Below, piece after piece: positions 44,764 through 56,297 of a DNA stretch of 64,000 nucleotides. Position numbers and translations under genes: made by a program. A model generated the notes under the pieces. The model worked only from the letters and a program-made list of their open reading frames with translations, had not been told where the DNA came from and did no database searches. How positions within the stretch are numbered: position 1 is the first letter of the stretch; each line of letters begins with the position of its first letter. Source of the DNA: Brachypodium distachyon (Eukaryota; Streptophyta; Magnoliopsida; Poales; Poaceae); assembly GCF_000005505.3 (NCBI RefSeq), contig NC_016133.3, forward strand, positions 10,850,001-10,914,000, read 5' to 3'.

Positions 44764-45021
44764 AAACAGCGGAGCCCGACCCTCAGGTGATGCCTCTGTT
44801 GCATACCTCTCAAACTAGTGTAACCAGGCAGCCCCCGTGTGTAAACCGCTAGTTAATCATGAATAAAGATAAGTGTTTCACCCCTGAGCTTTAGTTTTGC
44901 CCTGTTCATTCCCGTGTTTTCCCCCTCTTGCCTCCTGCTTTAATTGCACAAAGATGTCTTTCCATGCTTGGTTGTGAGCAAGGGGCTGCCATGGCCCCGA
45001 AACAAAAACCCGTTGCCGGAT
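44764..45021 (+). other. R2 spacer after pol, left of the Copia insertion
   Basis: It matches R1 23517-23771 and ends CCGTTGCCGGAT, where the Copia LTR begins. Non-coding. Confidence 0.8.
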
Positions 45022-46375
45022 TGTTGGAGATATGCCCTAGAGGCAATCATGTGATGATGTTATTTCCTATGTATTCATCAGTTGTTGTTATTGTCCTTGA
45101 ACATCATCACTGATATGTATCAATAAATACGTGATTTGTTTGTGAGACTATGTATTCTATGATGTTGTTCTAATGGTCCCTAGTCATTGAGGTTATGCGG
45201 ACACATAATCTAGACTAGCAATGTGAATCAGTATGATGACTATGTTTCACAAGTCATAGGGCCAGGTGTTGCCAACTGATAGCATGGACTCGACAATGAG
45301 ATTGTTGAGTCGGACAGACCCGCACTGAGACACAACGAGATGATTGTCATTTGTTAGTCTCAAGTACGATGTATATGCCAGTCCTAGACCTGAGGTCATC
45401 GCATGAGCTTGGGATGTGAATCAGCCTACTTAGGGGTTACCAAACGCTACTCCGTAACCGGGTGGCTATAAAGGTAGCTTTTGGGTTTGCTGAGAAGCAT
45501 GCTGCGAGTCATGGTTGAACAAGATGGGATTTGCCCCTCCTGTTCGGAGAGATATCTCTGGGCCCTCTCGAGTGATCAGATTCGGAAAGCATGGCCATGC
45601 GACTTGGGTTAAGTGTTAACCCGTTCGGGAATCTGTATCACAGGAACGAGAAGAGACTCGAGCTATCCACAAGGATGACAAGCACTCGCCTTGAGCTCGA
45701 CACACATATCGTGAGGCAAAAGGAATGTTGCATATGACACATTGTATGGTTCGTCCATATACCTTGTGGTTACTTGGGAGTTGGCATGTGCTGCTAGGCG
45801 CCGCTACCAACTATCGACTTGAGTCGGTGCCAGTGGACGAGTAAGGTGTTACTCGGGCCCGCAGTCCGAGCTCGTAGTCGTGTCCGACTGACCGCGAACC
45901 TGAAGGGTCACACGCTTAAGGGGTGGGAACCGAGTTGGATCGGATCCAACTCGTATCGGGCTTAGACTCCTAACAGGCCTCAAGTGTTGAGCCCAATAAG
46001 GACGTCTATATAACTGGAGGAGACCAACCCGTCTAGGGTTAAACCAATCCAGACGCGAGTTAGACTCGGCCGTCACACCTCCACGCCCAAAGCCTTGCGA
46101 TCGGATCTAGCAGTCCGCCGCACGGAGTTTCTCCCTGTACGTGTGGATACCTCGGAGGCGCTGCACCTGCGGTGCTTGGACGAACTGTTCGTGGGATCGG
46201 CGAGGAGGAGCAGGCTGTTCGACTACTCGGCATCGACGCGCTACATCGACTCTACTTCCGCTACGGGTCTGCGCGTCTAGTGGTAATCTCGTGATCCATT
46301 ATCTACAGCATTGTTCCGGGCGGAAGCGGTAGAAATTTTATTTTGTGCTAGCGTAGCGTACCGCGTTCCCCAACA
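45022..46375 (+). mobile_element. 5' LTR of Angela-like Copia element (1354 bp)
   Basis: It begins TGTTGGAGATATGCCC and ends CCCCAACA, next to an initiator tRNA-Met primer site. The start resembles the Angela/BARE family start. It differs from the 3' LTR (54782-56109) at about 25 sites by hand count plus one 26-bp indel (ATGCGGACACATAATC segment at about 45195). TATA box TATATAA at 46007-46013. Confidence 0.95.
46007..46013 (+). promoter_or_regulatory. TATA box of the Copia 5' LTR
   Basis: TATATAA; the same in the 3' LTR at 55741-55747. Confidence 0.7.
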
Positions 46376-46376
46376 G

Positions 46377-46388
46377 TGGTATCAGAGC
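46377..46388 (+). other. Primer binding site of the Copia element
   Basis: TGGTATCAGAGC, one base after the 5' LTR, the initiator tRNA-Met type. Confirms the LTR end at 46375. Confidence 0.92.
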
Positions 46389-47293
46389 CGATGCTGTCTG
46401 TTTTGGATTCGGATTACGTGCATAAGTGTTATGCGGTTAGTAGTAGATGTGATCTTTTTCTATCTTGGTGGTCGATCTAAGTGTTAGATCGGTTTTGTAC
46501 TCAATCGATTGGATCGATTGTACTCGGGGATCATGGATATTCGATTCTGATAATCGTGATGTAGAAGGTCGTGACACAACATACTCCTACCGGTCGGATT
46601 TCCGCCATCGGAGTAGACAGTGAAACATAAATCCGGATACGATTCATGAGATCAATGCGATTGATCAAATCGGAATAGAAATCCATGAAGGAAATTTCGG
46701 ATTGGATCTAAAAATTTCTATTCGTAGCGCCTTAGTTGTCGTTGCGAGTTCACATCAATTCGGTAGAATATGTTTCTACGCTTAACTTGTTTTTGCAGGA
46801 TTGATGTGAATAGTATGGCTCATATGTATGTGATGCATGTGTGTAATATTTGCATGACCTGCGTGTCGTGAGTTTGTCAGCCAGGCTAGAGCCAAGGTGC
46901 TGTCTTTATAATTGTATAACGACCTGCGTGTTGACATTTGATGTCATTCTCCATGTAAATTCTTTGCTAGATACTAGGTGTAGTCATTTAGTATGAATTG
47001 GAGGACGTGAGCACCATGGCGGCTTGATGATCAGGTTCATGGAGATGGAGATCACCATGAAGAACAGAGCCATACTATTTCACATGTTAATTTGATTATC
47101 TGTGATGGTTAATGCTTTGTTTACTCCTATGCATGTTATTGTGTTAGAATAGAATGATCCCTCAAAGAATGTCAAGTTTATTTACCTTCCCAATAGCTGC
47201 AACACCACAAGACAAGTACATTTGGTGATGGGCTCATGAAATTGGGGTATCACCATTTTTCCTTGTCGTTGGTGATGTTCGTGTCGGACACTT
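46389..47293 (+). other. Copia untranslated leader, first part
   Basis: 905 bp without a coding frame, ending CACTT where the solo LTR is inserted. It resumes at 50492. Confidence 0.75.
47289..47293. repeat. Target site duplication CACTT (left copy)
   Basis: Matches 50492-50496 exactly, on either side of the solo LTR. Confidence 0.92.
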
Positions 47294-50200
47294 TGTAACA
47301 TCCCAATTTTCAAAACCCTTCATATGCATTGCATATCATAAGCTTCATGTCACCCTTGCATTTGATCACTTTCAAAACCCTAAAGTTTGCCCAGAAAACT
47401 CTTTTTCAAAAATGTTGTTATTTGATTTTGAGCTTTGATCTTGCTCTTGGGTGTTTGCATTATTAACCCATGAGGGTATTGTGGTAAAAAGGGATTTAAT
47501 GCATATATATAGAGCTATCCCATAATTGGCTTTTGAAAGTATTTTGAAAAATAATTTGTTTTGATAACCTAAGGGCCCTAAAAGCCATTTTATAGGCAAA
47601 TGTATTTTTAAATATTTTATTTTGAGAAAATTCTTGGTCCAAAAGTTAGATCATATGAAAATATGATTTTACAAATTTTGTTGCATTTTATTTGGAGTGA
47701 TTTCGAGCTCCGAATCAATTTTGAGGTTCGAAAACAGAAAATAGAAAAAAGAAAAGGAAAAACCGAGGAAAACCGGCCGAACCGGACCGACCCGGTCAAA
47801 CCAGACCGAACCAGACCGGCTCCGCCCGCCCGAGCCGCCCGCTCTCACTGACCGGTGGGACCCACGCGTCATCTTCAACCTCCGTCCGAAAAATCCGGCC
47901 ACGCACGCCCGCGAACTGCCCACGAATCCGTTCCGATTTCATCGCGCACGAACCACCAAATCCGAAACCCCGCGCGTCATATCGAAGCCCCCGAACTCCT
48001 CTACCAATTCCCCCAAACCGCTCGCCCAATTTCGCATCGGTTAGGATTTAATTTCTCGCCGAAGTTCTTCACGGACGCCGCCGTTCTTCACGTTTTTTCG
48101 CCGCTCCGGTGAGCTTCTCCCATCCCCGGCCACCTTCCCGTTCTCCCCTCTCCCTACCACATCCGGTGACGCGCTCGGTTTTGAGGTTGGACGCCGTCCG
48201 CGCACCGCCGTTCGCCGCCCGTCTTCCCCGCCTCCGGCCGCCTGCGCGCCCCAAGCCGCCCGTGCTCCGCCCGCACCCGCGCGCCGCCCGCGCCCGTGCC
48301 GCCCCCGCCGCTCGCCCGCGCAGCCCGCCCGCGCCCGCCTCCGCGCCGCGCCGCCTGCCCGCGCCGCCGCCGGCGAGCTCGCCGCCGGCCGGAACCCTAG
48401 AAACCGGCCAGTCCCGCGATGCCACATGGCAGGGTTTTCTTTTTATTGTTTTTATTCGGCCGAAGTGGATAATACACTTTTGCAGAAAAGACCCTATAAC
48501 TTCAAACCTTTATATCTTTTAAACCGTTTGTCCAAAATTTTCGATCCACACCTTTCTGGAATCGTCGTAGCGTGTAGAATATTTTGGCACTGTTTATTTT
48601 CAGTTTTGAATAACTTAGATAGTAGCTATTTACAGAATGGTGGTTTATGATTTAAATTTCAAATGAATTGTTTCAAAATAGTTTTGAGCATGTTAGCTTG
48701 CTATAAAATTATTTAAGCTTGTTCTCTGTCCATTAGGACCAGAGAAGGAATTATTTTGTGTTTAATCATGGCATGCAAGTTAAATATTGCTATATGTTAC
48801 AAAAGCCGCACAATCTTTTGTTTTAAATCCTATTCTTGTTTCTTGCATATTAATTACCACTTTGATGTTGTATAATCGGTCCAAACCATTTGAAAAACTT
48901 TTCCAAAACAGAAACGAAGCTTCTTATCTTAGAAGTAACCTTTGTGTGCATCAGCATAGCATATGCATCAGGGCATGGTTTTTGTATTGAATGTTGTGTT
49001 TATTGTGTGTGTTCCTTTTATTTTAGATTGTGTGGAGTGTAATCATTGTTGTTGCGAAGAGTGCGAGAACTACCACAACCTTGGACAAGGCAAGTTCACT
49101 TTGATCATTCTCCTAAATATTTTTACTATGCACTAGATGTTTTATTAGATGCATCAGGAATATTATTCGTACTTCTATGCTAGCTATGAATCCCAGGTAG
49201 TATAGTTTACCCTCGCCATTACCTTGCTACCAAAATTGCCTTCGATTGTAGTTGAATGCTAGGCTATGGTAGTATCGTGGGGGAAATAACTACATTATTT
49301 ATTGTTATGCCTTTGGCGATATGAAATGATTTTGTTAGATGTAAGGCAAAACAATTAATTAAATAAACCGTCCTGGGTGGGCAGCTTTGAAGATTTTGAG
49401 GATTAGCGGCGTCAGGTCCATTTCTATGGGTCCCTCTGAGTCGAGTTCCTGTGGATTCAAGAATGGATCGTCCATGGACGTCTCTCCCGTGGATTCGGGG
49501 AGCGCCTACGTTGCAAATGTGGAATGCCACCTGGGGTAACCGAGACTGGACTAGTTTCCTATTTAGAAGCTTCTAGTACAACCACAATGCTATATGGGCT
49601 CTGGCGAGACAAGAGTAAGTTGTATGAACCTAGACCCGAGGAATTGTACTGAGGTAGCCGTGTAGGGGGAGCGTGATTCTCTCGTGGTTTAGGGAATTAC
49701 CTCTGAAAATCTCGTAATCGATGCCGTTGCTACTCTACCCTGAGGACAGCAAGGGATTAACACGTCGGTTTCTTGTGGGGAATGTGTACAAACTCTTGAG
49801 AGCGTCAAAACTAAGTACTTAGCCGTGTCCCCGGCAACGGACAATTTGAGCGACTAGACGTGGAGCTGTAAGGAAAGTCTCACTCATTCTAACTTCTTAA
49901 ATAAAATGAATGGTTGAACAGGGTAGGGGCACTTGATGAATCCACATCAATGTGCTCTAGGATAATAGGAGCATGGGTGTGTCTACCCCGTGTCCAATAG
50001 TGATAAAATTCTATTTGATTAAAAGATAGGATTCAATAACTAAGCTTTTATGCAAATAGCTTGAACCCCACTTTACCACATTATGCATATATTTGGTAGG
50101 CTCTGGTATAGCTCCTAGTGAATCTTGCCAATACAATCAATGTATTGACCCTAGTGGCTGCATCGTTTGATGATGCAGGAAGCTCCGACAACGAGTAAGT

Positions 50201-50491
50201 TGTACGTTCTGCATGTTTGGGTTGCGGGCCTACATTCCAACACGCTCTCACCGTGGTGTTGATGTGCCCTTGTATCTTCCGTTTTTCCGCTGCTAAACAA
50301 TTGTTTTATTTCTAGCTAACCCGTGAGGTTATGCGAGTTGTAAGTACCCTTTTATATTCTGGATGATACGTTGTAATATTGAGACCTTTGTTCTATGATA
50401 TTACATCTTAAAACTGTGTGTGCTAAGAGTCGATCCAGGGACTAGCACTAAAGCACAGAGATCGAACCCTTTTACGGGGGCGGTCGCTTCA
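47294..50491 (+). mobile_element. Solo Tekay-like A2 LTR (3198 bp) inside the Copia leader
   Basis: It begins TGTAACATCCCAATTTTC and ends GGTCGCTTCA, flanked by CACTT on both sides and with no internal region. It is the reference copy for subfamily A2; 1-1826 and 61980-64000 are minus-strand partial copies. It has a CpG-rich leader, a GTGAGC donor-like site at 48109, a pyrimidine tract ending TTTTAG at 49026 and the conserved 63-nt block at 49027-49089. It is the youngest insertion in this nest by position. Confidence 0.95.
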
Positions 50492-50825
50492 CACTTACAT
50501 GCGAAGCTTTGGTTAACTTGACGGGGCTATCAAAACGGTTTTGGGCCTCGCGGTGAAAGGAGTCGGAGCCGGGGCAAGTGTTGCCTACCGACTAACAAGA
50601 GTCGTATAGAGATACGATTGGCAAGAGTTGCCTACCGAGTGATTCAATCGGCTAGCAGTGATGCTAAAGCTCACTAGACGATTGGTTGATCTTGGATCTT
50701 AAATCACTAATGATCAATGGAGGGATGTTGATTTTAGTGGGAGTATATTTCTATTAAAGTGTTTAATATGAATTACTCTTCATGAATACTTGTCTTAGTG
50801 TTTTTGCATTTTCTGTTGTAGATCA
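50492..50825 (+). other. Copia untranslated leader, second part
   Basis: The leader resumes with CACTT and runs to the gag ATG at 50826. No coding content. Confidence 0.75.
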
Positions 50826-53800
50826 ATGGCACCACCTCAATTGTCCAGTTTTGCTTTGAGATCTATTCTTGAGAAAGATAAACTAAATGGAACTAACTTC
50901 ACCAATTGGTATCGGAACCTGAGAATCGTTCTCAGGCACGATAAGAAAGAACATGTCATAGAGAACCCACTTCCAGAGGAGCCGGCTGATAATGCCACTG
51001 CTGCTGTTAGAAACGCCTATCAACGCTCATGTGATGAGTCGATTGAGATCAGCTGTCTGATGCTTGCCTACATGGAACCCGAACTACAGCAGCAGTTTGA
51101 GAATGTTGAGGCTTTCGATATGATCGAGACTCTCAAAGGCATGTTTCAGACTCAGGCTAGGACCAAAAGATTTAATGTCTGGAGGTCCTTCCTGGAGACT
51201 AAGCTGAAAGAAGGCGAACCCTTGAGCCCGCATGTAATCAAGTTGGTTGGTTACACGCAAAGCTTGGAGAAGCTGGGCTTTCCGCTGAGCCAAGAGTTGG
51301 CCACGGATACAATTCTGGCATCTCTTCCGCCGAGCTATGCGCAGTTCGTTCAGAACTACCATATGCATGGCATGGAAAAGAAAGTCACTGAATTGCATGG
51401 GATGCTTAAAACAGCTGAGGAGGATATCAAGAAAAATACCAAGCAAGTGTTGCTGGTACAGGGAAAGCCAAAGTTCAAGAAGAATTCTTGGGCTAAGAAG
51501 AAGGCAAAGAAAGGAAAGGCTAAGGATGTGATCCCGACCCCTGCCCCTGCTGCGCCTTAGGCTGGACCGGACTCAGAGACCATATGCTTTTTCTGCAAAG
51601 GCACCGGTCATTGGAAGAGGAACTGCAGCAAGTACCAGGCCCACGTGGCAAAGAAGGGTGGAAGTGTGACTTCTACTTCAGGTACGATTGTTGTATGTGT
51701 TATAGACATTTATCTTGCTGATGCACCTAACAGCTCTTGGGTATTGGATACCGGATCGGTTGTTCACATTTGCAACTCGATGCAGGGGCTGGCAAGGACT
51801 AGGAGCGTCGCAAGTGGAGAGGTTGACATAAGGGTTGGCAATAAAGCAAGAGTTGCAGCGTTGGCCGCCGGGACTATGCAACTTCATTTACCTTCTGGAT
51901 TTGTTATGGAATTAAATAATTGTTATTATGTTCCTGCTTTAAGTCGAAACATTATATCTGTCTCAAAGTTGTTGAGTCATGGTTATGAATTCAATATTAA
52001 GGGCAATGGTTGTTCTTTTTATTTGAAGGATATGTTTTACGGCTCTGCACCTGTTGCGAACGGGTTATTCATCCTTAATCTTGAAGGAGAATCTGTCTAT
52101 AACATTAAAGTCAAGAGGCGCAAGCCTAACGATCTGAATCAAACCTATTTTTGGCATTGTCGTTTGGGTCACATAAGTGACAAACGCATGAAGAAGCTCC
52201 ATGGAGATGGACTTTTAACTTCGTTTGATTATGAATCATTCGAGACATGCGAGTCTTGTCTACTAGGCAAGATGACCAAGTCGCCTTTTGCAAAGAGTTG
52301 CGAGAGGGCGACCGACTTGTTGGAACTCATACATACTGATGTGTGTGGGCCAATGAGCACGACAGCTAGAGGAGGTTATCAATACTTCATAACATTCACT
52401 GATGATTTGAGTAGATATGGATATGTCTACTTAATGAAACATAAGTCGGAAACCTTTGAAAAGTTTAACGAGTTCCAGAATGAAGTAGAGAACCAACATG
52501 GCAAGAAAATAAAGCTTCTACGATCTGATCGTGGAGGCGAGTACTTGAGTCACGAGTTCGACGATCATCTGAAGAGTTGTGGAATTGTTCCACAGCTCAC
52601 ACCGCCAGGTACACCACAGAGAAACGGTGTGTCGGAAAGGCGGAACCGGACCTTGTTGGATATGGTTCGGTCGATGATGAGTCAGTCAGATCTTCCCTTG
52701 TCATTTTGGGGTTATGCTCTAGAAACTGCAGCGTTCACACTAAACAGAGTACCATCCAAGTCCGTAGATAAGACACCATATGAGATATGGACTGGAAAGC
52801 GTCCCAGTTTGTCTTTTCTAAAGATTTGGGGTTGTGATGTATTTGTCAAACGACTTCAGTCAGACAAGCTCACTCCCAAATCGGACAAGTGCATATTCGT
52901 GGGATATCCAAGGGAAACCTTAGGATATTACTTCTACAACCGGGCAGAGGGCAAAGTGTTTGTCGCTCGAAACGGTGTCTTCCTTGAGAAAGAGTTTCTC
53001 AGTCGGGAGGCAAGTGGGAGGTCAGTGCAACTCGAAGAAGTTCGAGATGAGCCAGTAGGGGATAACTCGACAGGTGATGTCCGAGTGACTGAGCCAGTCG
53101 TCGTACCCACGGCCAATACAGCACCATATCCACGAAGGTCGGAAAGACTGCGTAATGTACGCAATGTGTTCTTGTTAGACAATGACGAGCCGACTACGTA
53201 TGCAGAAGCGATGGTGGGTCCAGAGTCCGAGTTATGGCTTGAGGCCATGAGATCCGAATTAAAGTCCATGGATGAAAACCGAGTTTGGAACTTGGTAGAT
53301 CCGCCAGAAGGTGTGAAAACCATCGAGTGCAAATGGATATTTAAAAGGAAAACTGATATGGATGGAAATGTTCAAATCCATAAAGCTCGACTTGTCGCAA
53401 AGGGTTTTCGACAAGTTCAAGGAATTGACTACGACGAGACTTTCTCGCCGGTAGCGATGCTTAAATCAGTTCGGATCATTCTAGCTATTGCTGCATATGT
53501 TGACTACGAGATATGGCAAATGGATGTCAAAACGGCTTTCCTTAACGGAAATTTAACCGAGGACGTGTATATGATACAACCCGAGGGTTTTGTCGATCCA
53601 AAGAATGCTGGAAAAATATGCAAACTTCAGAAATCCATCTATGGATTGAAGCAAGCATCTCAGAGCTGGAACATTCGTTTTGATGAAGTAGTCAAAGGGT
53701 TTGGCTTCATCAAAAATGAAGAAGAACCTTGTGTATACAAGAAGTTTAGTGCAAACTCAGTCGTATTTCTAATCTTATATGTGGATGACATATTATTGAT

Positions 53801-54761
53801 TGGAAATGACATTCCGATGCTAGAAGCCGCCAAGGACTCATTGAAGAAAAGTTTTTCAATGAAGGACTTGGGAGAAGCGGCTTATATTTTGGGAATCAGG
53901 ATCTATAGAGATAGATCAAGGAGGCTTATAGGTTTAAGCCAGAGTACATATGTTGACAAAGTGTTGAAGAGGTTCAACATGAATGACGCAAAGAAAGGGT
54001 TCTTGCCCATGTCGCATGGTATAAGTCTAAGCAAGACTCAGAGTCCTTCGACTTCTGATGAGCGAAGTCGGATGAGTGCGATTCCGTATGCTTCGGCGGT
54101 CGGATCCATCATGTACGCCATGTTATGTACTCGACCGGATGTTTCCTATGCTCTAAGTGTTACGAGCAGGTATCAGGCTGACCCCGGTGAGAGTCATTGG
54201 ACAGCGGTGAAGAATATCCTTAAGTACTTGAGAAGGACTAAGGATATGTTTTTGGTTTACGGTGGTGAGGATGAGCTCGTTGTAAAGGGTTACACCGATG
54301 CTAGTTTCCAAACCGACAAGGACGATTATCGATCACAATCTGGATACGTGTTCGTCTTGAACGGAGGTGCGGTGAGCTGGAAGAGCTCTAAGCAAGAAAC
54401 GGTGGCCGACTCTACAACAGAAGCTGAGTATATCGCGGCTTCGGAAGCCGCGAAAGAAGGTGTTTGGATCAGAAAGTTTGTTTCTGAGCTTGGAGTGGTT
54501 CAGGGCGCGTCCAATCCCATGGACCTATACTGTGACAACAGTGGTGCTATTGCACAAGCCAAAGAACCACGACATCACCAAAAATCCAAACACAAACTCA
54601 AGCGTTACCATCTCATACGGGAATTCGTGGAGAGAGGTGACGTTAAGATATGCAAGGTACACACGGATCTCAATATTGCCGATCCGTTGACAAAGCCTCT
54701 CCCGCAGCCAAAGCATGAGGCGCACACACGAGCCATGGGTATGCGATACTTGGATGATTGA
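50826..54761 (+). CDS. gag-pol: Copia gag-pol polyprotein, open except for one TAG
   Basis: One frame of 1312 codons from ATG 50826 to TGA 54759-54761, interrupted only by TAG at 51558-51560. Gag (UBN2-like; NGTNFTNWYRNLRIVL) is followed, after the stop, by a CCHC knuckle (CFFCKGTGHWKRNC). Protease has DTGS at 51747. The integrase has its zinc region (HCRLGHIS..C..C), core HTDVCGP, SDRGGEY and the NGVSERRNRT Glu. Reverse transcriptase has YVDD at 53778-53789. RNase H has YTDASF, TEAEYIA and YCDNSGAI. Pol after the stop is intact over more than 1000 residues. The TAG lies between gag and the knuckle and could be a point mutation or a read-through site. Lineage: Angela/Tork side of Copia. Confidence 0.95.
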
Positions 54762-54770
54762 CTCTAGTGC

Positions 54771-54781
54771 AAGTGGGAGAC
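54771..54781 (+). other. Polypurine tract of the Copia element
   Basis: AAGTGGGAGAC directly before the 3' LTR, the form usual for Angela/BARE-type elements. Confidence 0.8.
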
Positions 54782-56109
54782 TGTTGGAGATATGCCCTAG
54801 AGGCAATCATGTGATGATGTTATTTCCTATGTATTCATGAGTTATTGTTATTGTCCTTGAACATCATCACTGATATGTATCAATAAATACGTGATTTGTT
54901 TGTGAGACTATGTATTCTATGATGTTGTTCTAATGGTCCCTAGTCATTGAGGCAATGTGAATCAGTATGATGACTATGTTTCACAAGTCATAGAGCAAGG
55001 TGTTGCCGACTGATAGCATGGACTCGACAATGAGATTGTTGAGTCGGACAGACCTGCACTGAGACACAACGAGATGATTGTCATTTGTTAGTCTCAAGTA
55101 CGATGTATATGCCAGTCCTAGACCTGAGGTCATCGCATGAGCTTGGGATGTGAATCGGCCTACTTAGGGGTTACCAAACGCTACTCCGTAACTGGGTGGT
55201 TATAAAGGTAGCTTTCGGGTTTGCTGAGAAGCATGCTGCGAGTCATGGTTGAACAAGATGGGATTTGCCCCTCCTGTTCAGAGAGATATCTCTGGGCCCT
55301 CTCGAGTGATCAGATTCGAAAAGCATGGCCATGCGACTTGGGTTAAGTGTTAAACCATTCAGGAATCTGTATCACAGGAACGAGAAGAGACTCGAGCTAT
55401 CCACAAGGATGACAAGCACTCGCCTTGAGCTCGACACACATATCGTGAGGCAAAAGGAATGTTGCATATGACACATTGTATGGTTCGTCAATATACCTTG
55501 TGGTTACTTGGGAGTTGGCATGTGCTGCTAGGCGCCGCTACCAACTATCGACTTGAGTCGGTGCCAGTGGACGAGTAAGGTGTTACTCGGGCCCGCAGTC
55601 CGAGCTCGTAGTCGTGTCCGACTGACCGCGAACCTGAAGGGTCACACGCTTAAGGGGTGGGAACCGAGTTGGATCGGATCCAACTCGTATCGGGCTTAGA
55701 CTCCTAACGGGCCTCAAGTGTTGAGCCCACTAGGGACGTCTATATAACTGGAGGAGACCAACCCGTCTAGGGTTACACCAATCCAGACGCGAGTTAGACT
55801 CGGCCGTCACACCTCCACGCCCAAAGCCTTGCGATCGGATCTAGCAGTCCGCCACACGGAGTTTCTACCTGTACGTGTGGATACCTCGGAGGCGCTGCAC
55901 CTGCGGCGCTTGGACGAACTGTTCGTGAGAACGGCGAGGAGGAGCAGGCTGTTCGACTACTCGGCATCGACGCGCTACATCGACTCTACTTCCGCTACGG
56001 GTCTGCGCGTCTAGTGGTAATCTCGTGATCCATTATCTACAGCATTGTTCCGGGCGGAAGCGGTAGAAATTTTATTTTGTGCTAGCGTAGCGTACCGCGT
56101 TCCCCAACA
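54782..56109 (+). mobile_element. 3' LTR of the Copia element (1328 bp)
   Basis: It matches the 5' LTR from TGTTGGAGATATG to CCCCAACA, 26 bp shorter because of one indel near 54952. The bases after it (TGCAT) do not match those before the 5' LTR (CGGAT), so no perfect duplication exists. Confidence 0.95.
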
Positions 56110-56297
56110 TGCATCCCATCAGCGTCCGGTGCCGACGGGGTGCATTGCCACAGTGCCCTTGTCGCCCCCCCCCCCCCTCCGTAGGACACCTCCGCAAGGA
56201 GCTGGGGCTACCGCGGAGACTCTATGGTAGTGCATGCCATCCGTGCCTTGTGCCGACGGGTGCACTATCATAGGGACCCGGCCGCATTCCCTTTGAG
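56110..56297 (+). repeat. R2 spacer remnant with two 123-bp repeat units
   Basis: It matches R1 from 24376. The landmark TGCAT(C/G)CCATC is at 56110 and 56233. A 14-C run lies at about 56165-56178. It ends TTGAG, where a different LTR begins. Confidence 0.7.

Noticed and set aside
45022..56109. Target duplication for the Copia element
   Set aside because: CGGAT and TGCAT share only the last two bases; not accepted as a duplication.
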